60,917 nucleotides of DNA from an uncultured Burkholderiaceae bacterium. Its GTDB lineage: Bacteria; Pseudomonadota; Gammaproteobacteria; Burkholderiales; Burkholderiaceae. The position numbers and the translations under genes are program-made. The notes below the pieces were generated by a model. It saw only the letters and a program-made list of their open reading frames with translations, did not search any database and had not been told where the DNA came from. The DNA lies in assembly GCA_937871985.1 (NCBI GenBank), contig CALMPB010000439.1:1-60917 (forward strand), in the 5' to 3' direction. Of the stretch, positions 1 to 8,911 are shown in pieces (the stretch's first letter is position 1; every line of letters begins with the position of its first letter).

Positions 1-45
1 CGGCGGCGTTCCCGGCGCCATGGGCGGTGGAAGCCGCCCGGGCTT

Positions 46-990
46 TTAACCCTCGATCTGGCCCAGCAGCAGGAATTCCATGAGCGCTTTTTGCACGTGC
101 AGGCGATTCTCGGCTTCGTCCCAGACTACGCTTTGCGGGCCGTCGATGACTTCGCCCGTGACTTCTTCGCCGCGATGCGCGGGCAGGCAATGCATGAAGA
201 TGGCGGAAGGGTCGGCGACGGCCATCATTTCGCTGTCGACGCACCAGTCGGCAAAGGCCCGGCGGCGCTGGTCGTTTTCGGTTTCATAGCCCATGCTGGT
301 CCAGACGTCGGTGGTGACCAGATGCGCGCCGCGGCACGCTTCGAGAGGATCCGCGAATTGCTTGAGAACATCGGCCGGCGGGTTGTCGATGCGCTGAGGG
401 TCCAATTCGTAGCCTTTTGGAGCGGAAACATGCAGCTGGAAACCCAGCATTTCGGCGGCTTGCAGCCAGGTGTAGGACATATTGTTGGCATCGCCTATCC
501 ACGCGACGGTCTTGCCCTGGATGGATCCGAGGTGCTCGATGAAGGTGAAGATATCGGCCAGGATCTGGCAGGGATGAAACTCGTTGGTCAACCCGTTGAT
601 GACGGGGACGCGCGAATGCGCCGCAAAACGTTCCAGGCGGGTCTGCTCGAAGGTGCGGATCATGACCAGGTCGACCATGCGCGAAATGACGCGCGCGGTG
701 TCCTCGATGGGTTCGGAACGGCCCAGTTGCGAGTCGCCAGTGGTCAGGTGGATGACCGAGCCGCCCAACTGGTACATGCCGGCTTCGAACGAGACGCGCG
801 TGCGGGTGCTGGCTTTTTCGAACACCATGGCCAGGTTGCGGTCATGCAGGGTGTGGTGTTTTTCGTAGCGCTTGAATTTGTCTTTGATGAGTTTTGCGCG
901 CGCGAAGACGTAGTTGATTTCATCCGTTGTCAGATCGCGAAATTGCAGGAAATGCCGTAGTGGGCCGGTTTGCGGAGTAGCTTGAGACAT
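46..990 (-). CDS. argF: Ornithine carbamoyltransferase
   Basis: Catalyses carbamoyl phosphate + ornithine to citrulline in cytosolic arginine biosynthesis. The 314-residue product has the family landmarks in order: the carbamoyl-phosphate loop STRTR at residues 61-65, HPCQ at 139-142, the ornithine-binding DVWTSMG stretch at 228-234 and HCLP at 267-270. Length is normal for a bacterial OTCase and all catalytic motifs are intact, so I regard it as functional. It starts at an ATG and is transcribed away from the DUF3579 gene, with which it shares a divergent promoter region. The gene ends 45 bases from the left edge, so any downstream partner is not visible. The anabolic enzyme is favoured over the catabolic ArcB because no arc genes are nearby. 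Confidence 0.96.
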   Translation of the reverse strand: MSQATPQTGPLRHFLQFRDLTTDEINYVFARAKLIKDKFKRYEKHHTLHDRNLAMVFEKASTRTRVSFEAGMYQLGGSVIHLTTGDSQLGRSEPIEDTARVISRMVDLVMIRTFEQTRLERFAAHSRVPVINGLTNEFHPCQILADIFTFIEHLGSIQGKTVAWIGDANNMSYTWLQAAEMLGFQLHVSAPKGYELDPQRIDNPPADVLKQFADPLEACRGAHLVTTDVWTSMGYETENDQRRRAFADWCVDSEMMAVADPSAIFMHCLPAHRGEEVTGEVIDGPQSVVWDEAENRLHVQKALMEFLLLGQIEG

Positions 991-1052
991 GTTGAACCTT
1001 GATTCCGTGGCGTGGCAGGCAATGCGCAGCCATTGTTTTTTCCGAATTGACT

Positions 1053-1082
1053 ATCATATACAATTGCGGCGGTTGGGAACAA
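1053..1082 (-). promoter_or_regulatory. Putative sigma70 promoter of argF
   Basis: On the minus strand a TTGTTC element (1077-1082) is separated by 18 bp from TATGAT (1053-1058). This lies about 65 bases upstream of the argF start in an AT-richer pocket of the argF/DUF3579 divergent region. No convincing ARG box was recognised. It is inferred from consensus similarity only. Confidence 0.4.
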
Positions 1083-1145
1083 ATGCTTTCCCCCTTGCGC
1101 GGTGCCTGGACAAGGTACAATGGGCGCCTGGTTTTGTAGGGTTCT

Positions 1146-1457
1146 ATGTCAGTTTCAGAGCAGCAGTTCATTATCTACGGCGTCACGACCGAAGGTCAGC
1201 GCTTTCGCCCCAGCGACTGGGCGGAACGTCTGGCGGGGGTCATGTCCCAGTTTCGCCCGGCAGGTTCCGTGGGTGGCCATCTTACTTATTCGCCGTATGT
1301 GCTGCCCATGCTCATCGATGGCGTGCGCTGCGTGGTCGTCGACCACCGCCTGCGCGACATCGAGCCGCTAGCCTGGAACTTTGTGTACGAATTCGCGCGA
1401 GACAACCACCTGAAAACCAGCGAAAAGCACATCGTGGACAAAACCGACCCAGCTTAG
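1146..1457 (+). CDS. DUF3579 family protein
   Basis: This 103-residue protein of unknown function matches the small DUF3579 family that I know from Burkholderiales genomes, often next to argF. It has no signal peptide or membrane segment and is likely cytosolic. It contains a Gly/Pro/Tyr-rich middle (GGHLTYSPYVLPM) and a conserved-looking RDIEPLAWNFVYEFARDN stretch. It is a monocistronic gene: its own promoter-like sequence lies upstream, and a strong hairpin with a T-run directly follows the stop codon. The family assignment is by recognition of the sequence. No biochemical role can be given. Confidence 0.85.
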   Translation: MSVSEQQFIIYGVTTEGQRFRPSDWAERLAGVMSQFRPAGSVGGHLTYSPYVLPMLIDGVRCVVVDHRLRDIEPLAWNFVYEFARDNHLKTSEKHIVDKTDPA

Positions 1458-1470
1458 CTGGGTCTTTTTT
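1445..1470 (+). terminator. Rho-independent terminator after DUF3579 gene
   Basis: GACCCAGC and GCTGGGTC form an 8-bp perfect stem around a short TTA loop region, followed immediately by TTTTTTT. It begins inside the last codons of the DUF3579 gene. Confidence 0.9.
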
Positions 1471-1566
1471 TAGCCCTGGGGCTTAGGGGTCCGGGGCGGT
1501 CTGGCATATAGAAAGACATTCCATGCTGCGTCGCCCGGGCGGCTTGCCGCCCCGAAGGCGGTGCTT

Positions 1567-2535
1567 TTATCCGGATATCGGCGGGACGGGGGTGATGACC
1601 TTGCCGGTTTCGGCGAAGGCCACGGCGTTGTCGATCAGCAGGCTGACCATGTCGCGACGGGTTTCCTTGGTGGCGCTGGCGATATGGGGCAGCAGAATGA
1701 CGTTTTCGAGGCTTTTCAGCGCATCCGGCACGTTGGGCTCGTCTTCGAAGACATCGAGCCCCGCGGCGCCCAATCGGCCATCCTGCAGGGCCAGGGCGAG
1801 GGCGGTTTCGTCCACGACCGAGCCGCGCGCGATATTGACCAGTATGCCTTCCGGCCCCAGCGCTTCGATGACGGTCTGGTCGACGAGATGCCGGGTGGAG
1901 TCTCCTCCCACCGTCGCCACCACCAGAAAATCCGCCCATTCGGCCAGAGCGTGCAGCGACTGGACGTAAGGCCAGGCGACATCGCTACGTTCATGCCGGT
2001 TGTGGTAGCGCACGTCCATTTTGAAGCCGGCGGCGCGTTCGGCGACCGCCAGGCCGACCCGCCCCAATCCGACAATGCCCAGCCGCTTTCCGGTGACCTT
2101 GGTGCTTAGCGGCAGGGGATTGGCGCTGCCCCATTTGCCGGCCCTGACATAGCGCTCCGCCCGCCCGAGATCGCGCGCGGCGCCGAGAATCAGGGCCCAG
2201 GCCAGGTCGGCGACGCAGTCGTTCAGTACATCGGGCGTATTGCTGACCTGTATGCCCTTGCTTTGCGCATGTCGTACGTCGATGGAGTCGTAGCCGACGC
2301 CGACGCTGCAGATGGCCCGCAGATTGGGCAGCAGGTCGATGAGTTCGGCAGGGGTGGAGGTGAGGGCGCTGGTGATCAGCACCTGGATGGCCTCCTGGTG
2401 TGTCTGCATGGCGGCATTGGGGTCGGCGGATTCCCATAGCCTGATGACGTCGAAATAGCGATCCAGGCGGCCTGACGCGTCTTCCGATGGAAGGGGAAGC
2501 AATTGCAGCAGGGTCGGTTTGGATTGTTGCGCCAT
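1567..2535 (-). CDS. D-isomer-specific 2-hydroxyacid dehydrogenase
   Basis: NAD(P)H-dependent oxidoreductase of the D-2-hydroxyacid dehydrogenase family, probably acting on glyoxylate or hydroxypyruvate (substrate inferred, not shown). In 322 residues the Rossmann GLGRVG motif is at 156-161, catalytic Arg at 237 (IARGS), Glu at 266 (DVFEDEP) and His at 284 (LPHIAS), so the Arg-Glu-His triad is complete. It starts at an ATG. It stands alone: the divergent rpsT region lies upstream and an unrelated plus-strand gene lies downstream. The sequence resembles GyaR/GhrB-type reductases more than PdxB or SerA, because it lacks their extra C-terminal domains. Confidence 0.88.
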   Translation of the reverse strand: MAQQSKPTLLQLLPLPSEDASGRLDRYFDVIRLWESADPNAAMQTHQEAIQVLITSALTSTPAELIDLLPNLRAICSVGVGYDSIDVRHAQSKGIQVSNTPDVLNDCVADLAWALILGAARDLGRAERYVRAGKWGSANPLPLSTKVTGKRLGIVGLGRVGLAVAERAAGFKMDVRYHNRHERSDVAWPYVQSLHALAEWADFLVVATVGGDSTRHLVDQTVIEALGPEGILVNIARGSVVDETALALALQDGRLGAAGLDVFEDEPNVPDALKSLENVILLPHIASATKETRRDMVSLLIDNAVAFAETGKVITPVPPISG

Positions 2536-2629
2536 GGCTTGCCTTTTATTTTTGCAGCGCGCGGTGTGCTGCGGCGAAGATGAACCAAAGCACTATACTC
2601 CATGACCCCTATTGCGACGGAGCAAACGC

Positions 2630-2657
2630 AAAAAAGGACGCATAGCGTCCTTTTTTA
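2630..2657 (-). terminator. Rho-independent terminator of rpsT
   Basis: AAAAAAGGACGC-AT-AGCGTCCTTTTTT is a near-perfect inverted repeat about 45 bases downstream of the rpsT stop. The A- and T-runs on both sides let it work in either direction. Read on the minus strand it ends in TTTTTT. Confidence 0.88.
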
Positions 2658-2703
2658 TTGCGGGAGCCATCCCGCGATTTTGCCGATTGACCCGAATGGC
2701 GTA

Positions 2704-2967
2704 TTAGGCCAGCGCCTTGACGGCGGCGGCAAGGCGGCTTTTATGACGGGCGGCCTTGTTCTTGTGGATGATGTTTTTGTCGGCGATGCGGTCGATGACG
2801 CTGGAAGCCTTTTGGAAGACTTCGGTGGCGGCCGCTTTGTCGCCGGCCTCGATAGCCTGGCGAACGCGCTTGATGGACGTGCGCAGCATCGAGCGCAGGC
2901 TGGAATTGTGTTTGTTGCGCTCAACCGATTGGCGTGCGCGTTTACGAGCTTGGGCTGTATTGGCCAT
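2704..2967 (-). CDS. rpsT: 30S ribosomal protein S20
   Basis: Small-subunit protein that binds 16S rRNA during assembly. The 87-residue, Lys/Arg/Ala-rich helical sequence starts [13 protein letters not shown] and ends in a basic AAVKALA tail, typical of S20 in both length and composition. It lies downstream of murJ on the same strand with an 87-base gap, which contains TATTAT (minus strand, 3007-3012) as a possible -10 element. A strong terminator follows, so it is probably its own short transcription unit. Confidence 0.97.
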   Translation of the reverse strand: MANTAQARKRARQSVERNKHNSSLRSMLRTSIKRVRQAIEAGDKAAATEVFQKASSVIDRIADKNIIHKNKAARHKSRLAAAVKALA

Positions 2968-3054
2968 AATTTATCTGTGACTTTCAGGTTGGCAACTAGG
3001 CTAAGGATAATAGGCTAGTTGTTTTTTGTAATCGGCAAAGACGGCAAGTATATA

Positions 3055-4611
3055 CTAGCGGGCGCGTCTTGTAAAGTCTTGCGGGCGAAAGCCGCACAGG
3101 AACAATGCCGCGAAATAGGCCGCGCCCGCCGCCAGCAAAACTCCCGCCAGCCAGCCAGCGCGCAAGGCGGGGTGGCTGGCCAGCTCGATCCAGTTCAGCC
3201 AGTGGCGGGATGCCAGCAGGACGGCGCCGAGAGCCACAATGGGCGGCACTACCCGCAGCGCGAATCTCCCCCAGCCCGGGCCGGGGCTGTACACCCCGCG
3301 CCGGTGAAGCATGAACAGCAGGCACAGCGCATTGACGGTGGCGCCCAGCCCGATCGACAGCGCCAGGCCGGCATGGGCGAACAGCGGCACGAAGATGGCG
3401 TTGAATACCTGGGTAAGCACCAGCACGCCGATGGCGATCTTGACCGGGGTGCGGATGTCCTGCTTGGCATAAAAGCCCGGCGCCAGAATCTTGACGGCCA
3501 ACAGCCCCAGCAGGCCCACCGAATAGGCCATAACGGCCAGCCTGGTCTGCGAGACGTCGTAGGCATTGAAGGCGCCGTAGTTGAACAGGGTGGCGACCAG
3601 GCCGTCGGCCAGCAGGGCCATGCCCAGGGCGGCGGGCAGCCCAAGCAGGATCACCAGCCTCAGGCCCCAGTTCAGCAGGGCGTTATAGCCTTCCTTGTCG
3701 TCGCGGGCGTGCGAGGCCGAAAGGCTGGGCAGCAGCACGGTTCCCAGGGCGGTGCCCAGCAAGGCGGTGGGGAACTCCATGAGCCGGTCGGCGAAGGACA
3801 GCCAGGTAACGCTGCCGCTGGCCAGCCAGGTGGCGATATTGGTGTTGATCAGCAGCGAGATCTGCGCGACCGAGACGCCCAGGATGGCCGGCAGCATCTG
3901 CCGCATGATGCGCTTGACCGTAGGATCGGACCAAGCCTGGCGCAGCTTGAGCGAATAGCGCGGCAGCAGGCCCAGGCGCGCCAGCGCCGCCCATTGCACG
4001 AACAATTGAATCACGCCGCCTATCATGACGCCGGCGGCCAGCGCATAGATGGGCACCGGGAAGCGGCTGGTCAGGAACAGGCAGGCGCCTATCATGGACA
4101 GGTTGAGCAGAACCGGGGTGAACGCCGGCACGGCGAAGCGGCTCCAGGTGTTCAGCACGCCGGAGGCGAAGGCCACCAGCGACATGCAGACGATGTATGG
4201 AAACATCAGGCGGGTCATGTCGACGGCCGCCAGGAATTCATGGTGTTTCGAGGCGGCCCGCATGCCACTGGCCATGGCGCTCACCACCCAGGGCGCGGCC
4301 AAGATGCCCAACAGCGTGACGAGCATCAGGATGGCGGTGAGCAGCAGCGCGACTTTGTCCAGCAGCCGCCGTACATGTTCCTGGCTGCCGTTTGCCCGAA
4401 CCTGGCCCAGGATAGGCACGAACGCCTGCGAGAAAGCGCCCTCGGCAAAAAGGCGGCGCAGCAGGTTCGGTATCCGGAAAGCCACCCAGAAGGCGTCGGT
4501 AAGCGGCCCGGCCCCGAACGAGCTGGCGATCAGGACGTCCCGGATCAATCCCGTGATCCGGGACACCATGGTCAGGCCGCTGATGGTGGCGACCGAACGT
4601 AGCAGGCTCAT
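3055..4611 (-). CDS. murJ: Lipid II flippase MurJ (MviN)
   Basis: Inner-membrane flippase that moves the lipid-linked peptidoglycan precursor to the periplasmic face. The 518-residue protein starts MSLLRSVATISGLTMVSRITG, the usual MurJ amphipathic entry into helix 1, and contains the conserved RIPNLLRRLFAEGAFSQAF segment at about residues 46-64. About 14 hydrophobic segments follow, as expected for the MOP superfamily. Length is normal. It sits between an SDR gene (24 bases upstream, same strand) and rpsT, an arrangement I associate with Bordetella relatives. Confidence 0.96.
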   Translation of the reverse strand: MSLLRSVATISGLTMVSRITGLIRDVLIASSFGAGPLTDAFWVAFRIPNLLRRLFAEGAFSQAFVPILGQVRANGSQEHVRRLLDKVALLLTAILMLVTLLGILAAPWVVSAMASGMRAASKHHEFLAAVDMTRLMFPYIVCMSLVAFASGVLNTWSRFAVPAFTPVLLNLSMIGACLFLTSRFPVPIYALAAGVMIGGVIQLFVQWAALARLGLLPRYSLKLRQAWSDPTVKRIMRQMLPAILGVSVAQISLLINTNIATWLASGSVTWLSFADRLMEFPTALLGTALGTVLLPSLSASHARDDKEGYNALLNWGLRLVILLGLPAALGMALLADGLVATLFNYGAFNAYDVSQTRLAVMAYSVGLLGLLAVKILAPGFYAKQDIRTPVKIAIGVLVLTQVFNAIFVPLFAHAGLALSIGLGATVNALCLLFMLHRRGVYSPGPGWGRFALRVVPPIVALGAVLLASRHWLNWIELASHPALRAGWLAGVLLAAGAAYFAALFLCGFRPQDFTRRAR

Positions 4612-4635
4612 GGCGTAGTTGCGTTGGCCTTGGCG

Positions 4636-5394
4636 TTACTTTGGCGCCATGCGGATGGCGCCATCCAGCCGGATGGTTTCGCCGTTGAGCATTTCGTTGC
4701 CGATGATGCTGTTGACCAGCTTGGCGTAATCTTCGGGGCGGCCCAGCCGCGAGGGGAAGGGGATGCTGGCGGCCAGCGCGTCCTGCACTTCCTGGGGCAT
4801 GCCGTAGACCATGGGGGTGCCGAAGATGCCCGGGGCGATGGTGACGCAGCGTATGCCCAGCTTGGACAGGTCGCGCGCGACCGGCAGCGTCATGCCGACG
4901 ACGCCGGCCTTGGAGGCGGCATAGGCCGCCTGGCCGATCTGCCCGTCATAGGCGGCGACCGACGCGGTGTTGATGAGCACGCCGCGTTCGCCGGTGGGTT
5001 CGGGGGTATTGCCGGCCATGGCTTCGGCGGCGAGGCGGCACATATTGAAGGTGCCGACCAGGTTGATCATGACGACTTTCTGGAACATGTCCAGGGGGTG
5101 CGCGCCGTTCTTGCCGACGATGCGCGTTGCGGGCGCCACACCGGCGCAATTGACGATTCCGAACAGCGGGCCTTGCTTCAGGGCGGCGGCCACGACAGCC
5201 TGGCCGTCCTCCTCTTTGGTCACGTCGCAGTGCACGTAAGTCTGGCCGAGCTCGGCGGCCAGTTCCCGGCCGGCTTCGTCCTGCAGGTCGGCCAGCACGA
5301 CTTTCGCGCCTTCGGCCGTCAGCATGCGGGCCGTGCCGGCGCCCAGGCCGGATGCAGCGCCCGTGACGATGAAGACCTTATTCTTGATTTCCAT
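4636..5394 (-). CDS. SDR family 3-hydroxyacyl-CoA dehydrogenase (HSD10-like)
   Basis: Classical short-chain dehydrogenase of 252 residues. It has the TGAASGLG cofactor loop at 11-18, NCAG at 82-85, and the catalytic Ser145, Tyr158 and Lys162 (YAASK). Asp35 after beta-strand 2 suggests NAD rather than NADP. The overall sequence, including the CVTIAPGIFGTPM region, resembles type II 3-hydroxyacyl-CoA dehydrogenases that act on short or branched acyl-CoAs. It is 24 bases upstream of murJ on the same strand, so they may be co-transcribed, but no functional link is evident. The exact substrate is uncertain. Confidence 0.85.
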   Translation of the reverse strand: MEIKNKVFIVTGAASGLGAGTARMLTAEGAKVVLADLQDEAGRELAAELGQTYVHCDVTKEEDGQAVVAAALKQGPLFGIVNCAGVAPATRIVGKNGAHPLDMFQKVVMINLVGTFNMCRLAAEAMAGNTPEPTGERGVLINTASVAAYDGQIGQAAYAASKAGVVGMTLPVARDLSKLGIRCVTIAPGIFGTPMVYGMPQEVQDALAASIPFPSRLGRPEDYAKLVNSIIGNEMLNGETIRLDGAIRMAPK

Positions 5395-5447
5395 GTTGTG
5401 CCTCTTTGGTTCCTTTGGTTTTTTGAATGAGATCGGGCGGATGCAGG

Positions 5448-5465
5448 GGCCCCGTTACCGGGGCC
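5448..5465. terminator. GC-rich hairpin downstream of adk (possible terminator)
   Basis: GGCCCCG-TTAC-CGGGGCC forms a perfect 7-bp stem between adk and the SDR gene. There is no T-run right after it on either strand, so its role in ending the adk transcript is only inferred. Confidence 0.3.
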
Positions 5466-5550
5466 GCCTGCGCGCCAGTGCCTCGTTTTGTACGGGACAC
5501 CGGGCTCGATTGAGTTGAAGGCTTGCTTTTTTAAGGTATTGCCGCAGTCT

Positions 5551-6207
5551 TCAGCCGCGCAGCGCCTGGGCGATGCGTTCCTGGATTTCGTCCACGGAGC
5601 CCACGCCGGCCACCTGCCGGAAGGCGGGGGCCTTGCTGTCTTTGGAAGCGGCCCAGTTCATGTAGTAGTCGACCAGGGGACGTGTTTGCTCTTGGTAGAC
5701 GGCCAGACGATGGCGCACGGTTTCTTCGCGGTCGTCGTCGCGCTGCACCAGGGGCTCGCCGGTGAGGTCGTCGGTGTCGGCCGCTTTGGGCGGGTTGAAC
5801 TTGACGTGGTAGCTGCGGCCGCTGGCCGGGTGCACGCGCCGTCCGCTCATGCGTTCGATGATATTGTCCTCGGGAACGACGATTTCAACGACGTAGTCCA
5901 GGGCGATGTCGGCCGTCTTGAGCGCGTCGGCCTGGGGGATGGTGCGCGGAAAACCGTCGAACAGATAGCCTTGCTTGCAGTCGGGCTGCTTGAGGCGGTC
6001 GTGCACCAGGCCGATGATGATGTCGTCGGAAACCAGGCCGCCGGCGTCCATGATTTTCTTGGCTTCAATCCCCAACGGAGTTTGGGCTTTGACCGCGGCG
6101 CGCAGCATGTCGCCCGTGGAAATCTGGGGGATCCCGAATTTCTGGGTGATGAACGCAGCCTGGGTGCCTTTGCCGGCACCGGGTGGACCGAGCAGAATCA
6201 GTCGCAT
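5551..6207 (-). CDS. adk: Adenylate kinase
   Basis: Interconverts AMP + ATP and 2 ADP, a cytosolic essential enzyme. The P-loop GPPGAGKGT is at residues 7-15, GFPRTIPQA and the long LID domain ([12 protein letters not shown]) follow, and there is no four-Cys zinc cluster, so it is a long-type, metal-free Adk. I chose the ATG at 6207 (218 residues) because AGGAGGAA sits 4-11 bases upstream and the family begins [10 protein letters not shown]. The frame is open for another 22 codons upstream, but those do not match the family. It is separated from kdsB by 196 bases, so it may have its own promoter. Confidence 0.97.
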   Translation of the reverse strand: MRLILLGPPGAGKGTQAAFITQKFGIPQISTGDMLRAAVKAQTPLGIEAKKIMDAGGLVSDDIIIGLVHDRLKQPDCKQGYLFDGFPRTIPQADALKTADIALDYVVEIVVPEDNIIERMSGRRVHPASGRSYHVKFNPPKAADTDDLTGEPLVQRDDDREETVRHRLAVYQEQTRPLVDYYMNWAASKDSKAPAFRQVAGVGSVDEIQERIAQALRG

Positions 6208-6403
6208 GAATTCCTCCTGAAGAACGCTTATCGTTAACCTGTCGATTATGCCGCAACGCAGCAATCTCTGCACGCTGGGAATGGCCGAACCGGCTCAAGG
6301 GTACTCTGAACCGAACAAGTTTGCGCCGGAACCGGGCGGCATGGGCATGCCTGTGCGGTATCGGAGAACTGGTTCAGGCGAGCCCCGAAAATTTGCAGAC
6401 GAT

Positions 6404-7168
6404 TTATAACCGATTTGCAAAGATGCTGCGCACTCGAGCCAAGTCGTCTTCGGTGTCGATGCCCAGGGCGGGTTGTTCGGTGGTGGTAAGAACCGCAATG
6501 GAATAGCCATTCTCGAGCGCTCTTAGTTGTTCCAGCGATTCGACGCTTTCCAGCACGCCCGCGGGCAGGGTCGGGAAAGCTTTAAGAAACCCCGTCCGGT
6601 ATGCGTATAGCCCGATGTGATGCAGCGCGGGCAGGTTTGGTGCAAGGCGTTTTTGCCCATCGGCCAACGCATCGCGGGCCCAGGGTATGGGTGCCCTGGA
6701 AAAATACAGGGCGCGCTGCCGGGCGTTGCAGACCACCTTGACGGCGTTCGGGTTGAAAAGCGCCTCGGCGCTCTGGATGGGGCTGGCGCAGGTGGCGATG
6801 GCGGCATCGGTGGCTTGCGCCAGCAGGGCGGCGACGGCGTCGATCTGCGCCGGGTCGATGAGCGGTTCATCGCCCTGGACGTTGACGACGATGGTGTCGT
6901 CCGCCCATCCCATTTTTTGGGCGACTTCAGCCAGGCGGTCGGTTCCCGTGGCGTGATCGCCTCGGGTCAGCACGGCCTCGAAGCCCTGGTTCGCGGCCGC
7001 GGCCTGGATGGCGGAGTCGTCGGTGGCGACGATGACCCGCGACGCGCCGGAGCGGGCCGCCTGTTCGGCGGTGCGCACCACCATGGGTTTGCCGCAGATA
7101 TCCAGCAAAGGCTTGCCGGGCAGCCGGGTGGAGGCGGCCCGGGCGGGGATGACGGCGATGAAGCTCAC
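6404..7168 (-). CDS. kdsB: 3-deoxy-manno-octulosonate cytidylyltransferase
   Basis: Activates KDO as CMP-KDO for lipopolysaccharide inner core synthesis. The protein starts at a GTG at 7168 that overlaps the TGA of the upstream Trm112 gene (GTGA), which gives 254 residues, normal for KdsB. The nucleotide-binding [14 protein letters not shown] near the N-terminus, NVQGDEPLI in the middle and [18 protein letters not shown] at the C-terminus are all present. A longer reading frame extends upstream, but it is antiparallel shadow sequence over the Trm112 gene. Its place in a chain with lpxK fits a lipid A/KDO role. Confidence 0.95.
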   Translation of the reverse strand: MSFIAVIPARAASTRLPGKPLLDICGKPMVVRTAEQAARSGASRVIVATDDSAIQAAAANQGFEAVLTRGDHATGTDRLAEVAQKMGWADDTIVVNVQGDEPLIDPAQIDAVAALLAQATDAAIATCASPIQSAEALFNPNAVKVVCNARQRALYFSRAPIPWARDALADGQKRLAPNLPALHHIGLYAYRTGFLKAFPTLPAGVLESVESLEQLRALENGYSIAVLTTTEQPALGIDTEDDLARVRSIFANRL

Positions 7169-7353
7169 GCCGCGTCCGGCGATGCCGGGGCTTGCAATGG
7201 GCGCGCTTCGTTTTCGAGCATGACCGGGATGCCGTCGCGAATCGGGAAGGCAAGCCGGTCGGCGGCGCAGATCAGTTCGTGGTGCTCGCGGTCGTGGCTC
7301 AAGGGGCCTTTGCACAGCGGGCAAACCAGGATTTCGAGCAAGTGAGATTCCAC
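7165..7353 (-). CDS. Trm112-family zinc-ribbon-like protein (YcaR type)
   Basis: This 62-residue protein is not obvious from long-frame searches because it lies at the end of a longer open frame. From the GTG at 7353 it reads [18 protein letters not shown], then [21 protein letters not shown], the signature of the Trm112/YcaR family usually found between lpxK and kdsB. Only the first CPxC pair and a single later Cys remain, so zinc binding is doubtful. Its stop overlaps the kdsB start by two bases, indicating translational coupling. The bacterial function is unknown. A role as a small partner of a methyltransferase is only by analogy with Trm112. Confidence 0.88.
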   Translation of the reverse strand: MESHLLEILVCPLCKGPLSHDREHHELICAADRLAFPIRDGIPVMLENEARPLQAPASPDAA

Positions 7354-7376
7354 AAGCGGCTCCAGGCGGTTTAGTG

Positions 7377-8456
7377 TCAAGCAAAGAGTGTAATGCTCTC
7401 GGCGTTTTTTTTCTTGGCGATGGCGTGCAATTTTGCGTCCAGGCCGTCCAGCCAGCCGGGGTCGGAAAACTGCGGAGCCACCGTGACCACCCATAGGCGC
7501 GGGTCGTCGAAGTGCGCGCACTTTACCGCATCTTTGGCGGTAATGAGAATATGCTTTGCCGTCAGGGCGCTGAACGGCGGGTGGCTGTAGTCGTCGTGGT
7601 CGGGCAGGGCGATGGTTGCCGACAGTGTCAGGCCCTGGGAACGCAACATGGAGAAAAAGCGTTCGGGCTGGCCGATGGCCGCCACGGCGGCGATGCTGTC
7701 GCCGGCTTCGCGGGCCAGCCATTCGGGCCAGGTCGTGCTGCGGCCGGAAACCAGGTGGACGAGCCGCTCCGGGTGCAAGCCCATGGTCAGCTGCCGTGCC
7801 GCGATGTCCAGGCTGGGGGGGGCGGACTGGCCGGCCGCCAGGTTGGTGATGACATAGTCCACGTGGTTCAGCTTGTCCGCGGGTTCTCGCAGCGGGCCCG
7901 CCGGCAGCAGCCGGCCATTGCCCAGTCCCCGGGCGTCCTGCACGACGATTTCGATGTCGCGCCGCAGGGCCAGATGCTGCAAACCGTCGTCCGAGACGAC
8001 GACATCCACGTCGGGATAGGCGCGAACCAGGGCCTGCAGCGCGCGATTGCGCTGCGGGTGTACCGCCAGGGGTGCGCCGGTGGCGCGTGCTATCAGGGCC
8101 GGCTCGTCGCCGAACCCCGCCGCATCGAGGCGGCCTTGCCCTGTCCGCGGAGCCCCCTTGAGCTTTACGCCGTACCCCCGGCTGATGACGCCTGGACGCC
8201 AGCCTTTGGCCTGCAAGGCCTTGGTCAGGGCGATGACGACCGGGGTCTTGCCCGTGCCGCCCACCAGGATGTTGCCGACGACGATGACGGGCCGGGTTTC
8301 TTGCGGCGCCGGATCCGGCCGTGCCTGGAAGCGCTTGCGCTTGTCGAGCACGGCCAGGCGAACCAGCCAGGACAAGGGCAGCAAGAGCGTGCTGGCCAGG
8401 CCTTTGCGCTGCCACATGGCGTGTACGCGATCGAGGAGGACGGGAGGGGTTTTCAA
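7377..8456 (-). CDS. lpxK: Tetraacyldisaccharide 4'-kinase
   Basis: Phosphorylates the 4' position of the lipid A disaccharide at the inner membrane. The 359 residues include an N-terminal membrane-anchoring helix ([16 protein letters not shown], residues 22-37), the P-loop GGTGKT at 66-71, SRGYG, and the conserved SDDGLQH motif. The start is probably a TTG at 8456, which overlaps the exbD stop (TTGA). The internal ATG at 8417 would shorten the protein by 13 residues and is the alternative. It lies between exbD and the Trm112 gene in a compact overlapping cluster, which supports co-expression for envelope synthesis. Confidence 0.94.
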   Translation of the reverse strand: MKTPPVLLDRVHAMWQRKGLASTLLLPLSWLVRLAVLDKRKRFQARPDPAPQETRPVIVVGNILVGGTGKTPVVIALTKALQAKGWRPGVISRGYGVKLKGAPRTGQGRLDAAGFGDEPALIARATGAPLAVHPQRNRALQALVRAYPDVDVVVSDDGLQHLALRRDIEIVVQDARGLGNGRLLPAGPLREPADKLNHVDYVITNLAAGQSAPPSLDIAARQLTMGLHPERLVHLVSGRSTTWPEWLAREAGDSIAAVAAIGQPERFFSMLRSQGLTLSATIALPDHDDYSHPPFSALTAKHILITAKDAVKCAHFDDPRLWVVTVAPQFSDPGWLDGLDAKLHAIAKKKNAESITLFA

Positions 8457-8869
8457 GGCGGGCTTTGCGTGGCGAAGTTGATGCGGTGGATGCCCGCCTG
8501 GCGCGCCGCCTCCATGACCCGCACGACGGATTCGTGGGAGCTCAGCGCATCGGCGTTGATGACCAGGGTGGGTTCTTTGCCCTCTGCGACGGCGCCCCGC
8601 AGCGCCGCGGCGATGTCGGCGACATCCCGTCCGGCGATCAGGCTGCCGTCCAGCGCGTAAAGGCCGTCCTGGCTGACGGCGATGTCGATCGCCTCGGCAT
8701 CCGGCGCGCTGTCGGCCTGGGCCTGGGGAAGGTCTATCTTGAGGCGGCTGATCCGCGTGAACGAGGTCGTGGCGGTAAGGAATATGACAATGACCAGCAG
8801 GACGTCGATGAGCGGGATGAGGTTGATTTCCAGTTCATCGCTGCCTGCCTTGCGGCGGCGAAAATTCAT
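8453..8869 (-). CDS. exbD: Biopolymer transport protein ExbD/TolR family
   Basis: Proton-channel subunit that works with the ExbB homologue encoded just upstream. The 138 residues comprise a short basic cytoplasmic N-terminus, one transmembrane helix (about residues 17-34) with the proton-conducting Asp at 22 ([11 protein letters not shown]), and a periplasmic domain. The stop overlaps the lpxK start. No TonB or TolA gene is adjacent. In this Burkholderiales arrangement the pair sits with lpxK rather than with iron-uptake genes, so the energised process (TonB or another envelope partner) cannot be named from the sequence alone. Confidence 0.92.
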   Translation of the reverse strand: MNFRRRKAGSDELEINLIPLIDVLLVIVIFLTATTSFTRISRLKIDLPQAQADSAPDAEAIDIAVSQDGLYALDGSLIAGRDVADIAAALRGAVAEGKEPTLVINADALSSHESVVRVMEAARQAGIHRINFATQSPP

Positions 8870-8911
8870 GGCCTGGCTCCTGTGGGGGCGACTTGCCGAG
8901 CCTGATCCTGA

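Noticed and set aside
22..39. GGGCGG-TGGAAG-CCGCCC hairpin as argF terminator
   Set aside because: Stem is only six pairs and no T-run follows on the minus strand; the edge of the window prevents a firm call.
91..960. Open frame of 289 codons on the plus strand opposite argF
   Set aside because: Fully antisense to a gene with intact motifs; composition is typical of GC-rich shadow frames and no family is recognisable.
3019..4602. Open frame of 527 codons opposite murJ
   Set aside because: Antisense shadow with extreme Gln/Gly/His/Arg content and no domain; murJ is clearly the real gene.
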